Notes under the pieces: model-generated | What the model was told of the DNA's origin: nothing | Databases searched by the model: none | What the model saw: the letters and a program-made list of their open reading frames with translations, nothing else | Position numbers and translations under genes: made by a program | Shown: positions 8,437-17,067 of the stretch, piece by piece | How positions within the stretch are numbered: position 1 is the first letter of the stretch | Layout: every line of letters begins with the position of its first letter | Assembly (NCBI GenBank): GCA_026391075.1 | Contig: JAPLES010000080.1 | Location: 1 to 64,000 of the forward strand | Length of the DNA: 64,000 bases | Direction: 5' to 3' | From: Bacteroidota bacterium | GTDB lineage: Bacteria > Bacteroidota > Bacteroidia > Chitinophagales > LD1

Positions 8437-9246
8437 TCACAAATTTTTTAGCGTTTCTTTCATCACAATAAAGATTGCCATGAGCATCATAAACCCACCA
8501 AAATATTTTTTGAGTTTATGCCCATCGGTAAAACGGTGTAAATAAAACCCGGTAAAAACTCCTGTTACCGAAAATGCTGAAAACGCTAACAGAAATTTCC
8601 AATCCATGTTTTGGTTGGAGTGTATATCACCTAAAAACCCTATGGAAGAATTTAATGCTACCAGCACAAGCGAAGTTCCCACTGCTTTTTTCATAGGCAA
8701 ATGCGCCAAATAAACAAGTGCGGGTATCATTAAAAATCCTCCCCCTGCTCCCACCAAACCAAGGAAACAGCCAATAAGAACTGCATAAAACATGAGCATA
8801 ATAAAATGAGTGGGTTCTTTTCCGAAATTTTCTTCGGTGGGCGACTGGGCAGTAAACATTTTGTAACCGGCCCCCATCATAACTATAGCTAGCAGAAATA
8901 AAATAAAGTGATTTTTATCAACGGCATAATTTCCAAAAGTCAAAATCACATCGGGCAGATTTGGCATTACAAACCTACGCACGACATACACCGTAATAAC
9001 TGAAGGAATACCATAATATAGTGCGGCATGATAATCGACCATTTGCTTGCGAATATTTTGTACCGCTCCTATAGATGCAGTAACCGCCACTAAAAACAGC
9101 GAATAGCCGGTGGCCACAGATGCATCGAGATGAAATAAATAAACCAAGACCGGAATAGAAAGCAATGCGCCCCCTCCGCCAAGCAAGCCAAGAACCAAAC
9201 CGGTTAACAAAGCTCCTGTAAATCCTACTAGTTGATAAATATCCAT
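8437..9246 (-). CDS. Sulfite exporter TauE/SafE family permease
   Basis: A 269-residue inner-membrane protein with about eight hydrophobic helices in two homologous halves. The repeated glycine-rich loops are LGLLGGGGALLSIPVLVYL near residue 20 and GLVGAGGGFLMIPALVYLA near residue 160, each followed by an AVGTS/ATGYS-type segment; this duplication defines the TauE/SafE family. Members move sulfite, sulfoacetate or other organosulfur anions, and the true substrate here is unknown. It is divergent from the Cys/His-rich gene at 9333 and probably monocistronic. Confidence 0.9.
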   Translation of the reverse strand: MDIYQLVGFTGALLTGLVLGLLGGGGALLSIPVLVYLFHLDASVATGYSLFLVAVTASIGAVQNIRKQMVDYHAALYYGIPSVITVYVVRRFVMPNLPDVILTFGNYAVDKNHFILFLLAIVMMGAGYKMFTAQSPTEENFGKEPTHFIMLMFYAVLIGCFLGLVGAGGGFLMIPALVYLAHLPMKKAVGTSLVLVALNSSIGFLGDIHSNQNMDWKFLLAFSAFSVTGVFTGFYLHRFTDGHKLKKYFGGFMMLMAIFIVMKETLKNL

Positions 9247-9320
9247 TCGTCAAATATTCGAATAGAAAGTGAAAAGATGTAAAGAATTAACCAACAACTT
9301 CTACTCCACAACTCTTTCCT

Positions 9321-9328
9321 TATTTTCG
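9321..9328 (+). promoter_or_regulatory. Candidate -7 box (TATTTTCG) upstream of the Cys/His-rich gene
   Basis: Variant of TAnnTTTG ending 4 nt before the ATG at 9333; transcription would start at or next to the start codon. Similar boxes sit at the same position before several genes in the window. Confidence 0.35.
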
Positions 9329-9332
9329 TTGC

Positions 9333-9728
9333 ATGTTTATCAAGCGGTTCGCAGTTTTATTTCTAACGTTTCTATTGAACTTTGCCGATAGCGGGCAAAT
9401 GCTTTATGCGCATACCTGTTTAAAAACAAATCATACTCACTATAGTATTTCTTCTCCTAAACATTGCTGTGTTAATGAGAAAGACGAAAGCCATTGTTCT
9501 ATAAAAAAATCGAATTGCTGTGAGGTGAGCTCAAAATATTTGAAACAAAATTTTGTTCGTCAGGAAACGGAAACGAACGAAGCATCTACTTTGCAACAAA
9601 ATTATTTTCCGGTTCATGTATTTTCTTTTGCGATTACACCAGTAACAAAAACCTCTTCAGGTTTTGTTCAATCGCCTTCTCTCCTGCTACAATCGAGTAA
9701 TGCATTTACTCAAAGCTTCCGCATTTAA
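9333..9728 (+). CDS. HYC_CC_PP-like small secreted Cys/His protein
   Basis: A 131-residue protein with an N-terminal signal or anchor sequence (FAVLFLTFLLNFADSG). It has a cysteine/histidine-rich segment: H27-x-C29, HTHYSISSPKHCC (C45, C46), C55 and C62-C63. The H-Y-C ... CC pattern matches what I recall as the Bacteroidota HYC_CC_PP family; this is from memory, not a search. The gene lies 45 bp upstream of a TonB receptor in the same direction and is probably co-transcribed. The arrangement suggests metal (copper or zinc) capture or sensing at the envelope. The C-terminal 60 residues are polar and unremarkable. Confidence 0.72.
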   Translation: MFIKRFAVLFLTFLLNFADSGQMLYAHTCLKTNHTHYSISSPKHCCVNEKDESHCSIKKSNCCEVSSKYLKQNFVRQETETNEASTLQQNYFPVHVFSFAITPVTKTSSGFVQSPSLLLQSSNAFTQSFRI

Positions 9729-9773
9729 AATTCATCGCGTTACTGTTTTATTTTTTAAACAAAAATTTATGCG

Positions 9774-11756
9774 ATGAAGTACGTCTGTCTGCTTATTCTT
9801 TTTACTCTATCCTCCATCCAACTGCTGGCGCAGAGCGATACTGTAAAGCACGTAGAATTGAAAGATGTAGAAATTAATACCCGCAAAGCCACGCGGCTCG
9901 ACATGAGTTCGCGCGATGTGGAAGTGATTAATAGTGGTGACTTAGTCAAAGATGCTTGCTGCAATTTGAGCGAGAGTTTTGAAAATTCAGCCACCGTTGA
10001 TGTAAATTTTACCGATGCGGTTTCGGGTGCAAAGGAAATTAGAATGCTGGGGCTTGATGGTGTCTATACGCAAATTATGATAGAGAATATTCCAAGCATT
10101 CGCGCGCTGGGAAATACTTTTGGCTTGAATTATATACCCGGACCATTGATGAGTTCTATACAAGTGAACAAGGGGGCAGGTAGTGTAGTGAACGGTTATG
10201 AAAGCATGACGGGACAAATAAATGTGGAGATAAAAAAACCGCAAACCGCTGATAGATTATTTGCAAACATATACATCAATCAGGATTTGCGAACAGAATT
10301 GAATTTGATTTCAGCTACCAAAATAAATACAAAGTGGAGTACACTTACTTCGTTGCAAGGACAGTTCTCCCTGTTGAAGATGGATTTTAATAAGGACCGT
10401 TTTCTCGATAATCCACTGGTAAAAAATATCAATCTGTTCAACCGTTTTACTTATATGAGTCAAAAGGTCTTCAGTTTTTGGTTAGCTGTTTCTGCTACAG
10501 TGGAAGATAGAATTGGCGGCTCCATTCATTTTAATCCTGACGTTGACCGCATCATTCAAAATGAGTGGGGCTTGAGATTAACCACTCATCGCGCGGAGGT
10601 GTTTGCGAAGACAGCTTTCAATTTACCTAACGAAAGATTTATTGGCATTCAATACAAATACATTTATCAAAATCAATTTGGTTATGCGGGCAGAAGAGAT
10701 TACAGTGGGCTAGAACATTTTGGTTACGTCAATTTTATTTATCAGAAGAATCTGAATGAGAGAGAAGATGCTATAAAAGTGGGTACTTCTTTTCTGGTAG
10801 ATAATGTGAACGAACGGTTCGATTCGTTTGCGCGCAAGCGAACGGAGATTGTGCCGGGCGGATTTATCGAAGGCAATTTCAGTTTCGGAAAAGATAAGAA
10901 GGTAGCGCTCATTGCTGGTTTGCGCGTTGACCAGCATAATATCTACGGCACGCTACTTTCTCCGCGCGTAAATTTGAAGTGGAATATTCTTTACGATTTT
11001 AGTTTGCGTGTTTCGGCAGGTAGAGGGTTCAGAACACCTACGCTATTTGCTGAAAATTTTGGTTTGCTTTCGAGTAACCGTGAAATTGAAATTGATTCGA
11101 AAATTAAAATGGAGGAAGCGTGGAATTACGGAGCTAGTTTGAATTATAAGTTCTTCCTGAACTTTAGGGAAGGAACAATTAGTGTGGACTATTACCGCAC
11201 CGATTTTATTCATCAGGTGGTCATTGATATGGAAAACACACGACAACTTCAACTGTATAATCTGCAAGGAAAATCTTTTGCAAATGCTGTGCAGGCAGAA
11301 GCAAGTTATGAAGTGGTAAAAGGTTTTGATGTAAAACTGGCTTATAAATATGAGCAGGCGAAAACTGATTTTAAAAGTGGTAGAAAAATAATTGCACTGC
11401 GACCGCAGCATCGCGGTTTGGTTTCGCTGCAATACACTACTAAAAATAAGCACTGGCGGTTTAATACCAGCTTAAATTGGTTTGGCAAAACGCGCATTCC
11501 CGATACTTCGCCAAATGATTTAGTGAATCAACGCAATATGCAATCGAAAGATTTTTTTCAACTGAATGCCCAAATAACTTTCAAATGGAAGAAGTGGGAG
11601 GTGTATGCAGGCGGTGAGAACATGCTCAACTTTACGCAAAAGAATCCCATCATCGGTGGCGATCAGCCGTTCAGCAACCAGTTTGATTCGAGTTTGATTT
11701 GGGGACCGCTGCGTGGGGCCATGGCTTTTACGGGGGTAAGGTTTACGTTGAACTAG
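9774..11756 (+). CDS. TonB-dependent receptor, putative metal (copper-type) receptor
   Basis: A 660-residue receptor with a 20-residue signal peptide (ending LLAQ). It lacks the carboxypeptidase-D-like domain and goes straight into the plug. A vicinal cysteine pair, C62-C63 in KDACCNLSESFENSA, is followed by SGAKEIRMLGLDGVYTQIMI and QVNKGAGSVVNGYESMTGQI. I recall this CC-containing plug from Bacteroidota receptors found next to HYC_CC_PP and HMA genes, here preceded by such a gene 45 bp upstream. The barrel fills the rest and ends in a typical terminal strand (GAMAFTGVRFTLN). The stop codon lies inside a heptamer repeat array (11751-11792). The metal specificity is inferred from context only. 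Confidence 0.9.
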   Translation: MKYVCLLILFTLSSIQLLAQSDTVKHVELKDVEINTRKATRLDMSSRDVEVINSGDLVKDACCNLSESFENSATVDVNFTDAVSGAKEIRMLGLDGVYTQIMIENIPSIRALGNTFGLNYIPGPLMSSIQVNKGAGSVVNGYESMTGQINVEIKKPQTADRLFANIYINQDLRTELNLISATKINTKWSTLTSLQGQFSLLKMDFNKDRFLDNPLVKNINLFNRFTYMSQKVFSFWLAVSATVEDRIGGSIHFNPDVDRIIQNEWGLRLTTHRAEVFAKTAFNLPNERFIGIQYKYIYQNQFGYAGRRDYSGLEHFGYVNFIYQKNLNEREDAIKVGTSFLVDNVNERFDSFARKRTEIVPGGFIEGNFSFGKDKKVALIAGLRVDQHNIYGTLLSPRVNLKWNILYDFSLRVSAGRGFRTPTLFAENFGLLSSNREIEIDSKIKMEEAWNYGASLNYKFFLNFREGTISVDYYRTDFIHQVVIDMENTRQLQLYNLQGKSFANAVQAEASYEVVKGFDVKLAYKYEQAKTDFKSGRKIIALRPQHRGLVSLQYTTKNKHWRFNTSLNWFGKTRIPDTSPNDLVNQRNMQSKDFFQLNAQITFKWKKWEVYAGGENMLNFTQKNPIIGGDQPFSNQFDSSLIWGPLRGAMAFTGVRFTLN

Positions 11757-11792
11757 ATGTTAGACGTTAGATTTTATACCTTAGATTCTAAA
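11751..11792 (+). repeat. Degenerate heptamer array (unit near NNTTAGA)
   Basis: Six consecutive 7-mers: AACTAGA, TGTTAGA, CGTTAGA, TTTTATA, CCTTAGA, TTCTAAA. The first one carries the TAG stop of the upstream receptor gene. It occupies most of the 78-bp gap between convergent genes, and no terminator hairpin is visible. Confidence 0.6.
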
Positions 11793-11834
11793 CAACAGAC
11801 TTTAGAAAATCACAAAAGGGGTATTGCTTCAAGT

Positions 11835-13073
11835 TTAATTCTGTTTTTCTGTTTTAAAAGGATTTCTAAATGTGTATTGCTGCGGAACCAAATTAGCTGT
11901 ATAGGGTTTTACTAAAAGAAAATTGAACAAGGCATTTTTGTGTTTCAGATAGCCATACATAGCTGAAGGCACTGCACCAATTGTACTTTTAATTTCGGGA
12001 GCTGTGCGACCAAAATGAAGTTGTGCTACGCGGTTTTCAATGCCAAACTGAATCATATCATACATCATGTGCTGATATAAATGGATAGGCTTGGTGAGCT
12101 CATGTTCCATTCCTGTGTAGTGAACTTCCATACGTTTGCCAAATACGAAGGCTGAAATAAACCCAAGCATTTTTCCTTCTTTGAAATATCCGAAAACATG
12201 ATACTGGCGAGGCAATGATTTTTTTTGTTCTGCAAAAAACTCTTTGTTGAGTTCGCTTAACTTAAATTCGGCACCGCGCATCACATGGTTGTAGAGCTCG
12301 TAGATACGTGCGCTGTGTTCTTCAATTTCAGCAACATCTAAATTTTTGCAAGTAACACCGGCATCTTTACAAAGCGACAAAACTTTTTTAGCGCGAACGC
12401 GATATTTTGAAGAGAGCGCATTCATGTAATCATCAAATGTTTCCCAATTTGGATTTAGCTGAATGCTCATGTCACTCTCCACTGTAATTTGATGGTAGTT
12501 GTTTTGAAGAAATTGCGAATCGAAATCTGTTTTAGGTTCATACAAATCGGAAATCAAAACCGCCTGAATATTTTTTTCTTGTTGCTGAATTCTTGCTGCC
12601 GCCTGTCGAATCAATTTTGCATGAACAGCTTTGTCGGTTTCGTGCGAAAAATAAAAACCGTTTTCGCCTGTCATAAAAACATTGCCGCTTACCAGTAACC
12701 TAAGGTTAATAGCGTTCAATACTTTTTCAGTTATGCTTTTTAGCGGGCGCATGATAAAAGCAGGGGAAGCGTTATCAGGAAAATAATTTATGAGTTGATT
12801 AGCGTGAAACATAACCACCTGAAAATAAATGACCCCAATGGTGTTGTTCTCCTTTTGCACCAGTACATACTTGAACTGCATTTTGTCTTTATGCAATTGT
12901 TCGAGCAGTTGCAAACTTTCGTGTTGCATGAGCACATTGCGCTCAGGAACGTGATGGTTCCATTGCAAGGCATTTACTTCATCGGCAGAATGATGAATAA
13001 TGAATTGGTAATTTTTTATGCTTTCGCATTCGACTTTGTCGCTACAGGGGCAAGGCACAGATACTGTCATCAT
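11835..13073 (-). CDS. GNAT/FemAB-like acyltransferase-fold protein
   Basis: A 412-residue soluble protein without signal peptide. The C-terminal half resembles the acyl-CoA or aminoacyl N-acyltransferase fold of FemAB-like proteins: SKYRVRAKKVLSLCKDAG, YELYNHVMRGAEFKLSELN, YHVFGYFKEGKMLGFISAFV, HYTGMEH and LYQHMMYDMIQFGIEN. The N-terminal half may be a second, diverged copy. Possible substrates range from peptidoglycan precursors to small amines; none can be named. The N-terminus has a Cys cluster (CPCSDKVEC at 8-16), unusual for the family. An alternative start is Met2. It ends 78 bp from the convergent TonB receptor. Confidence 0.6.
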   Translation of the reverse strand: MMTVSVPCPCSDKVECESIKNYQFIIHHSADEVNALQWNHHVPERNVLMQHESLQLLEQLHKDKMQFKYVLVQKENNTIGVIYFQVVMFHANQLINYFPDNASPAFIMRPLKSITEKVLNAINLRLLVSGNVFMTGENGFYFSHETDKAVHAKLIRQAAARIQQQEKNIQAVLISDLYEPKTDFDSQFLQNNYHQITVESDMSIQLNPNWETFDDYMNALSSKYRVRAKKVLSLCKDAGVTCKNLDVAEIEEHSARIYELYNHVMRGAEFKLSELNKEFFAEQKKSLPRQYHVFGYFKEGKMLGFISAFVFGKRMEVHYTGMEHELTKPIHLYQHMMYDMIQFGIENRVAQLHFGRTAPEIKSTIGAVPSAMYGYLKHKNALFNFLLVKPYTANLVPQQYTFRNPFKTEKQN

Positions 13074-13209
13074 TTATATATGACGAACAAGATGAAAAAT
13101 AATTTTTAAAAAGTGAGATACTTCATACGCAAGAAAATAGACACAAGACAAAATACAAACAGCCTCAATTTTTTAAGGCCGTTTGTTATCTATTCGAACA
13201 ATGATTGAT

Positions 13210-14658
13210 TTAGAAATAAACCAATCTTCTTACATCTGCCAAATATTTTGCAAGGCGAATTACCTGTGCGGTGTAGCCGTATTCGTTATCGTACCATGCG
13301 TAAACAACTACGCGTAAACCATCTTCCGAAACTATAGTTGCTTTGCTGTCAATTTCGCAGGCATGCGAATTGCCAATTACATCGCTCGAAACAATTTCAT
13401 CAGAAATAGAGAAATCAATTTGCTCTACCAATTTACCGTAGAGCGAAGCATTTCGAAGAAAATTATTGACTTCTTCTACCGATGTTTTACGTTTTACTGT
13501 TAAACTCAAAATAGCCAGCGATACATTGGGCACCGGCACGCGCACCGCGTTTGAAGTCAACTTCCCTTTCATGAAAGGAAATATTTTTGTTACTGCTTTG
13601 CCTGCACCTGTTTCGGTAATCACCATATTGATTGGCGCACCACGACCTCTACGCGATTTTTTGTGATAGTTGTCCAGCAAATTTTGGTCGTTGGTATAAG
13701 CATGAACGGTTTCAATATGCCCTTGTTCAATACCCAATGAATTTTCAATAACATCAATAACCGGAACAATGGCATTGGTAGTGCATGAAGCCGCAGAAAA
13801 AAGTTTAGTAGAGGAAGCATTATACTTTTCATGGTTCACACCATAAACAATATTCGGAATATCGCCTTTGCTTGGGGCAGTTAGAATAACCATGTCGGAA
13901 CCTTTTGCTTTCAGGTGTTCCCCCAAAGCAGCTTCATCGCGCCATACTCCCGTGTTATCAATAATAATAGCGTTGTCAATACCATAAGCTGTATAATCAA
14001 TTTCGGCTGGCGATTTTGCCGAAATCATTTTAACAGTATGTCCGTTAATGTTTATAGCGTTGTTCTCAGCATCCGGAATAACCACCCCACCAAATTTTCC
14101 ATGCACCGAATCTTTGCGCAATAAACTTGCGCGTTTAGGCAAATCATCAGCCGCTCGTTCGCGAGTAACAATTCCTTTTAAGCGCAGCTGATGACCACTT
14201 CCGGCATGGTCCATTAATATGCGTGCGGCCAGTCTTCCTATTCGGCCAAAACCATACAACACCACATCGCGAGGAACGAGTTTTCGTTTATCAACGCCTA
14301 TAAACTCAGCCAGTTTTGCTTTCACAAATTCTTCAAGACTTGAAAAATTTTTGCCTTCGCTATTGTATTCGTTCGACAGGCGACCCAAATCAATTTTAGA
14401 AGGTGCAATGTTGAGTTTAGAAATGGCCAAAGCCAAATCGCGCGATAGGGAAATGGAAAGTGTAACCCCTGCAAACTGCGAGAGGTAATTGTGGTCGTGA
14501 ATGATTTCACTCAGCTTTTTATCAAAAAATTTTCTGCGGAACAAAACCAATTCAATATCTTTTTCGAGCAAAAGTTTACTCGCGGTGTTTTGTAATTCAA
14601 GCGTGGCTTTTTCACTTTCTACCCACTGCTTTAGTTCTTTTTCGTAGTTGTCTGCCAT
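13210..14658 (-). CDS. gapdh: Glyceraldehyde-3-phosphate dehydrogenase, long form
   Basis: NAD(P)-dependent oxidation of glyceraldehyde-3-phosphate to 1,3-bisphosphoglycerate. The core is complete: nucleotide-binding GFGRIGR at 136-142, catalytic C292 in SAASCTTN, and the substrate-binding segment HAYTNDQNLLDNYHKKSRRG with GAAK-like GAGKAVTKIFP. At 482 residues it is about 150 longer than the standard enzyme because of an N-terminal extension (1-125) rich in charged helices. Long GAPDH forms of this kind are known in Bacteroidota and some proteobacteria, alongside a standard copy; this may serve a gluconeogenic or anabolic role (inference). It is monocistronic, with a 183-bp gap upstream. Confidence 0.93.
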   Translation of the reverse strand: MADNYEKELKQWVESEKATLELQNTASKLLLEKDIELVLFRRKFFDKKLSEIIHDHNYLSQFAGVTLSISLSRDLALAISKLNIAPSKIDLGRLSNEYNSEGKNFSSLEEFVKAKLAEFIGVDKRKLVPRDVVLYGFGRIGRLAARILMDHAGSGHQLRLKGIVTRERAADDLPKRASLLRKDSVHGKFGGVVIPDAENNAININGHTVKMISAKSPAEIDYTAYGIDNAIIIDNTGVWRDEAALGEHLKAKGSDMVILTAPSKGDIPNIVYGVNHEKYNASSTKLFSAASCTTNAIVPVIDVIENSLGIEQGHIETVHAYTNDQNLLDNYHKKSRRGRGAPINMVITETGAGKAVTKIFPFMKGKLTSNAVRVPVPNVSLAILSLTVKRKTSVEEVNNFLRNASLYGKLVEQIDFSISDEIVSSDVIGNSHACEIDSKATIVSEDGLRVVVYAWYDNEYGYTAQVIRLAKYLADVRRLVYF

Positions 14659-14815
14659 TGTAATAAATGTTTATTGATGAACAATTTTTTTTAGCGTGCG
14701 CGAATATGAAAAGAATTCGCAAATGAGGGAATGGTGAAGGTTGGAACGTTGTTTATTCCGAAGCTTCTTGGTTTCATCCATTTGAAATAGCTGTTTACGC
14801 CTTCTATTATTTCCT

Positions 14816-14823
14816 TACTTTCG
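14816..14823 (+). promoter_or_regulatory. Candidate -7 box (TACTTTCG)
   Basis: TAnnTTTG variant ending 17 nt before the ATG at 14841. It is identical to the box before surE at 33952. Confidence 0.35.
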
Positions 14824-14840
14824 CGGTTCAAATTCCAACT

Positions 14841-16901
14841 ATGAATAAATTTCTTCTCTGCTCTATAAGTGTATTATTTTTCAATGCAGCTTCCTTTGCT
14901 GCAATAGGTGATACAACTATTCTTGTAACACACACTAAAACAAAACTCAAGAGTCCGCCAAAAAATTATGATTTGTGGACGGTTATTCCTGACTCGGGAA
15001 AAACCTATCAGAAAATTCTAATGACCTTTACGTTAGGATGCGATACCCCATGTTCGCATTGGGACTATACCGTTAATGCAGATTTTGGAAAGAAGAGCGG
15101 AGCAATTGATTCGAGTATTGCCGCTGTTGACTCGGTAACCCTCGATACTACATGGGCTTACACAGAACATGTTGATTATATTGAAACAGGAAGATTGATT
15201 ACTCCTTATGGAACTTACATGGATGCAAGCCAGCAGGGATTTAACCGCGCATGGAATCAGCCTTTTTATTATGATGTGACCGACTATGCCGAATTTTTAA
15301 AAGACTCGGTGGCTATTCGCGTTCATTACGATGGATGGAGCGATGGGTTTACAGCTACCGTTACTTTTATGTTTATTGAAGGACCACCAACACGAACGGT
15401 GCAAAGCGTGCGCGAAATTTATCACAGCTATTACGGTTATTCTACTTCTGCCGATTTTGAATCACAGGTGGCTGCAAAAACTTTTTTTATTGACAGCAAT
15501 GTTACTTCGGCAAAAGTGATTGTGAATATGACAGGGCATGGTTCGCAGGGAGAATTTGACCCGCATACTTTTTTTATAAAAGTAAATAATGCGGAAGTCT
15601 ATAGTCACTTACTTTGGAAGGATGATTGCGATGTAAATCCTGTTTCGCCACAAGGCGGCACCTGGATTTTTCACCGCGCTAACTGGTGCCCTGGCGATAA
15701 AGTTCCTATTTATGAAACAGATATTTCTCCTTACATCACTGCGGGGCAAAACGTAACGCTCGATTTAGATTTTGATGATTTTGCTATTCAGAGCGGGCAG
15801 GGTGCGGGCTACGGAATTTCAGCACATTTGATTACGTATACTTCACAAAAAACGAATGATGTGAAGATGGAAGAAATCATAGCCCCTAATTCGGATAAGA
15901 CGTATCTGCATTGGAATCCGATAAGCACCAAGCCGAAAGTGAAAATCAAAAACATGGGAAGCAATAATCTTTCCTACGCTGAAATTTCCTATTGGGTAAA
16001 AGGCGGCAGCAAATGGTATTACGAATGGCACGGAAATCTTCCGCCATTTGAAACAGAGCAAATTACTTTGCCTGCTTTTGACTGGGGAGGTTTAGATACA
16101 ACTGATAGAGTATTTTATGCAGAAGCCAAATGGCCTAATCAGGTTCCTGATGAATATGCTTACAATAATAAGTTGCAATCGGGTTTTGATATAACCCCTA
16201 AACTCGATTCTGTTTTCTTCATTTATTTTAAAACCAACAATCATCCTGAAGAAAATTGGTACATCGTTCAAAACGAAGATGGCGATACAATGGATATTAA
16301 AACTACATTTCCTGTAAACACTATACTTCGCGATACGCTTCATTTAGCTCCCGGCAGTTATACTTTCGATATGAACGACTACGACAATGTAAGTTGGGGT
16401 TGTGGCGATGGATTGAAGTTTTTTTTAAATCAGCAAGATCCGCCTTGTCCTTCAACTGACCCTTGTTACGAAACAACCGGTTTAATTAAACTTTACAAAA
16501 TGACTGGTGCTGTATCAAAAAATTTCACGAGCGAATTTGGCGCAAACATTCATTATGAATTTACGGTGGGTTATAACTTGGGTTCAAATCCATATAAAGT
16601 TCCGCCAGTAGAACCGGTGCATAACACAGGTATGGTTGATTTGAATTTGCTTGATGCTGCTATGAATGTATTTCCGAATCCTGCTAAAGAGCTAATCAAT
16701 ATTCAAATTGATTTGAATCAAGATGCTGATGGGATGATTATGATGAGTGATGTTTCAGGAAGAACTATTCGTGAGTTTCACGTTAGCGGCTCTTCGAAAT
16801 ATTTTGTGACAATACCTTCAAACGAATTAGCAAAAGGAATGTACTTCGTCAATTTTATTTCGAACGGAAAGCATCTTACGCGAAAGATTGTAGTGCAGTA
16901 A
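14841..16901 (+). CDS. PNGase F-like secreted protein with T9SS type A sorting domain
   Basis: A 686-residue exported protein: signal peptide about 1-20, then a peptide-N-glycosidase F-type beta-sandwich pair (about 25-335), with typical segments DLWTVIPDSGKTYQKILMTF, CDTPCSHWDYTV, GRLITPYGTYM and QPFYYDVTDYAEFLKDSV. A linker with cysteines follows (GCGDGLKFF, CPSTDPC). The T9SS sorting domain is at about 612-686 (MNVFPNPAKELINIQI, SGRTIREF, ending LTRKIVVQ). PNGase F cleaves N-glycans from glycoproteins. Whether this homolog is catalytically intact cannot be decided without alignment of the acidic active-site residues. It likely acts on the cell surface or is released after CTD cleavage. Confidence 0.83.
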   Translation: MNKFLLCSISVLFFNAASFAAIGDTTILVTHTKTKLKSPPKNYDLWTVIPDSGKTYQKILMTFTLGCDTPCSHWDYTVNADFGKKSGAIDSSIAAVDSVTLDTTWAYTEHVDYIETGRLITPYGTYMDASQQGFNRAWNQPFYYDVTDYAEFLKDSVAIRVHYDGWSDGFTATVTFMFIEGPPTRTVQSVREIYHSYYGYSTSADFESQVAAKTFFIDSNVTSAKVIVNMTGHGSQGEFDPHTFFIKVNNAEVYSHLLWKDDCDVNPVSPQGGTWIFHRANWCPGDKVPIYETDISPYITAGQNVTLDLDFDDFAIQSGQGAGYGISAHLITYTSQKTNDVKMEEIIAPNSDKTYLHWNPISTKPKVKIKNMGSNNLSYAEISYWVKGGSKWYYEWHGNLPPFETEQITLPAFDWGGLDTTDRVFYAEAKWPNQVPDEYAYNNKLQSGFDITPKLDSVFFIYFKTNNHPEENWYIVQNEDGDTMDIKTTFPVNTILRDTLHLAPGSYTFDMNDYDNVSWGCGDGLKFFLNQQDPPCPSTDPCYETTGLIKLYKMTGAVSKNFTSEFGANIHYEFTVGYNLGSNPYKVPPVEPVHNTGMVDLNLLDAAMNVFPNPAKELINIQIDLNQDADGMIMMSDVSGRTIREFHVSGSSKYFVTIPSNELAKGMYFVNFISNGKHLTRKIVVQ

Positions 16902-16913
16902 GAACACGAATAT

Positions 16914-16969
16914 GTCATCCTGAGCTTGTCGAAGGATTTTTCAATACGCTTCGACAAGCTCAGCGTGAC
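16914..16969 (+). repeat. REP-like palindrome (CTTCGACAAGCTCAG family)
   Basis: Inverted repeat with arms near 16914-16935 and 16948-16969, core CTGAGCTTGTCGAAG / CTTCGACAAGCTCAG, 12-bp spacer, GTCAT...GTGAC at the ends. The same core arms recur at 35150 and 35350. It lies between two convergent-independent plus-strand genes and may act as a terminator, but has no T-run. Confidence 0.75.
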
Positions 16970-17067
16970 AACTCCCGTAAAAGCTAAAACCTGTCAGCGT
17001 ATTCAATGCACAACACCGCGTTAGTATTGTGATACCTTTTTGAATTTATCATGCACATATTTGTTGC

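Noticed and set aside
8021-8545. 174-residue hydrophobic plus-strand ORF
   Set aside because: It is the antisense of the Thr-rich part of the DUF4197 gene; Thr codons read as Val/Cys on the other strand.
13156-13190. Terminator-like GCCTCAATTTTTTAAGGCC region downstream of the GAPDH gene
   Set aside because: The stem is too imperfect (mismatches in the middle) to call with confidence.
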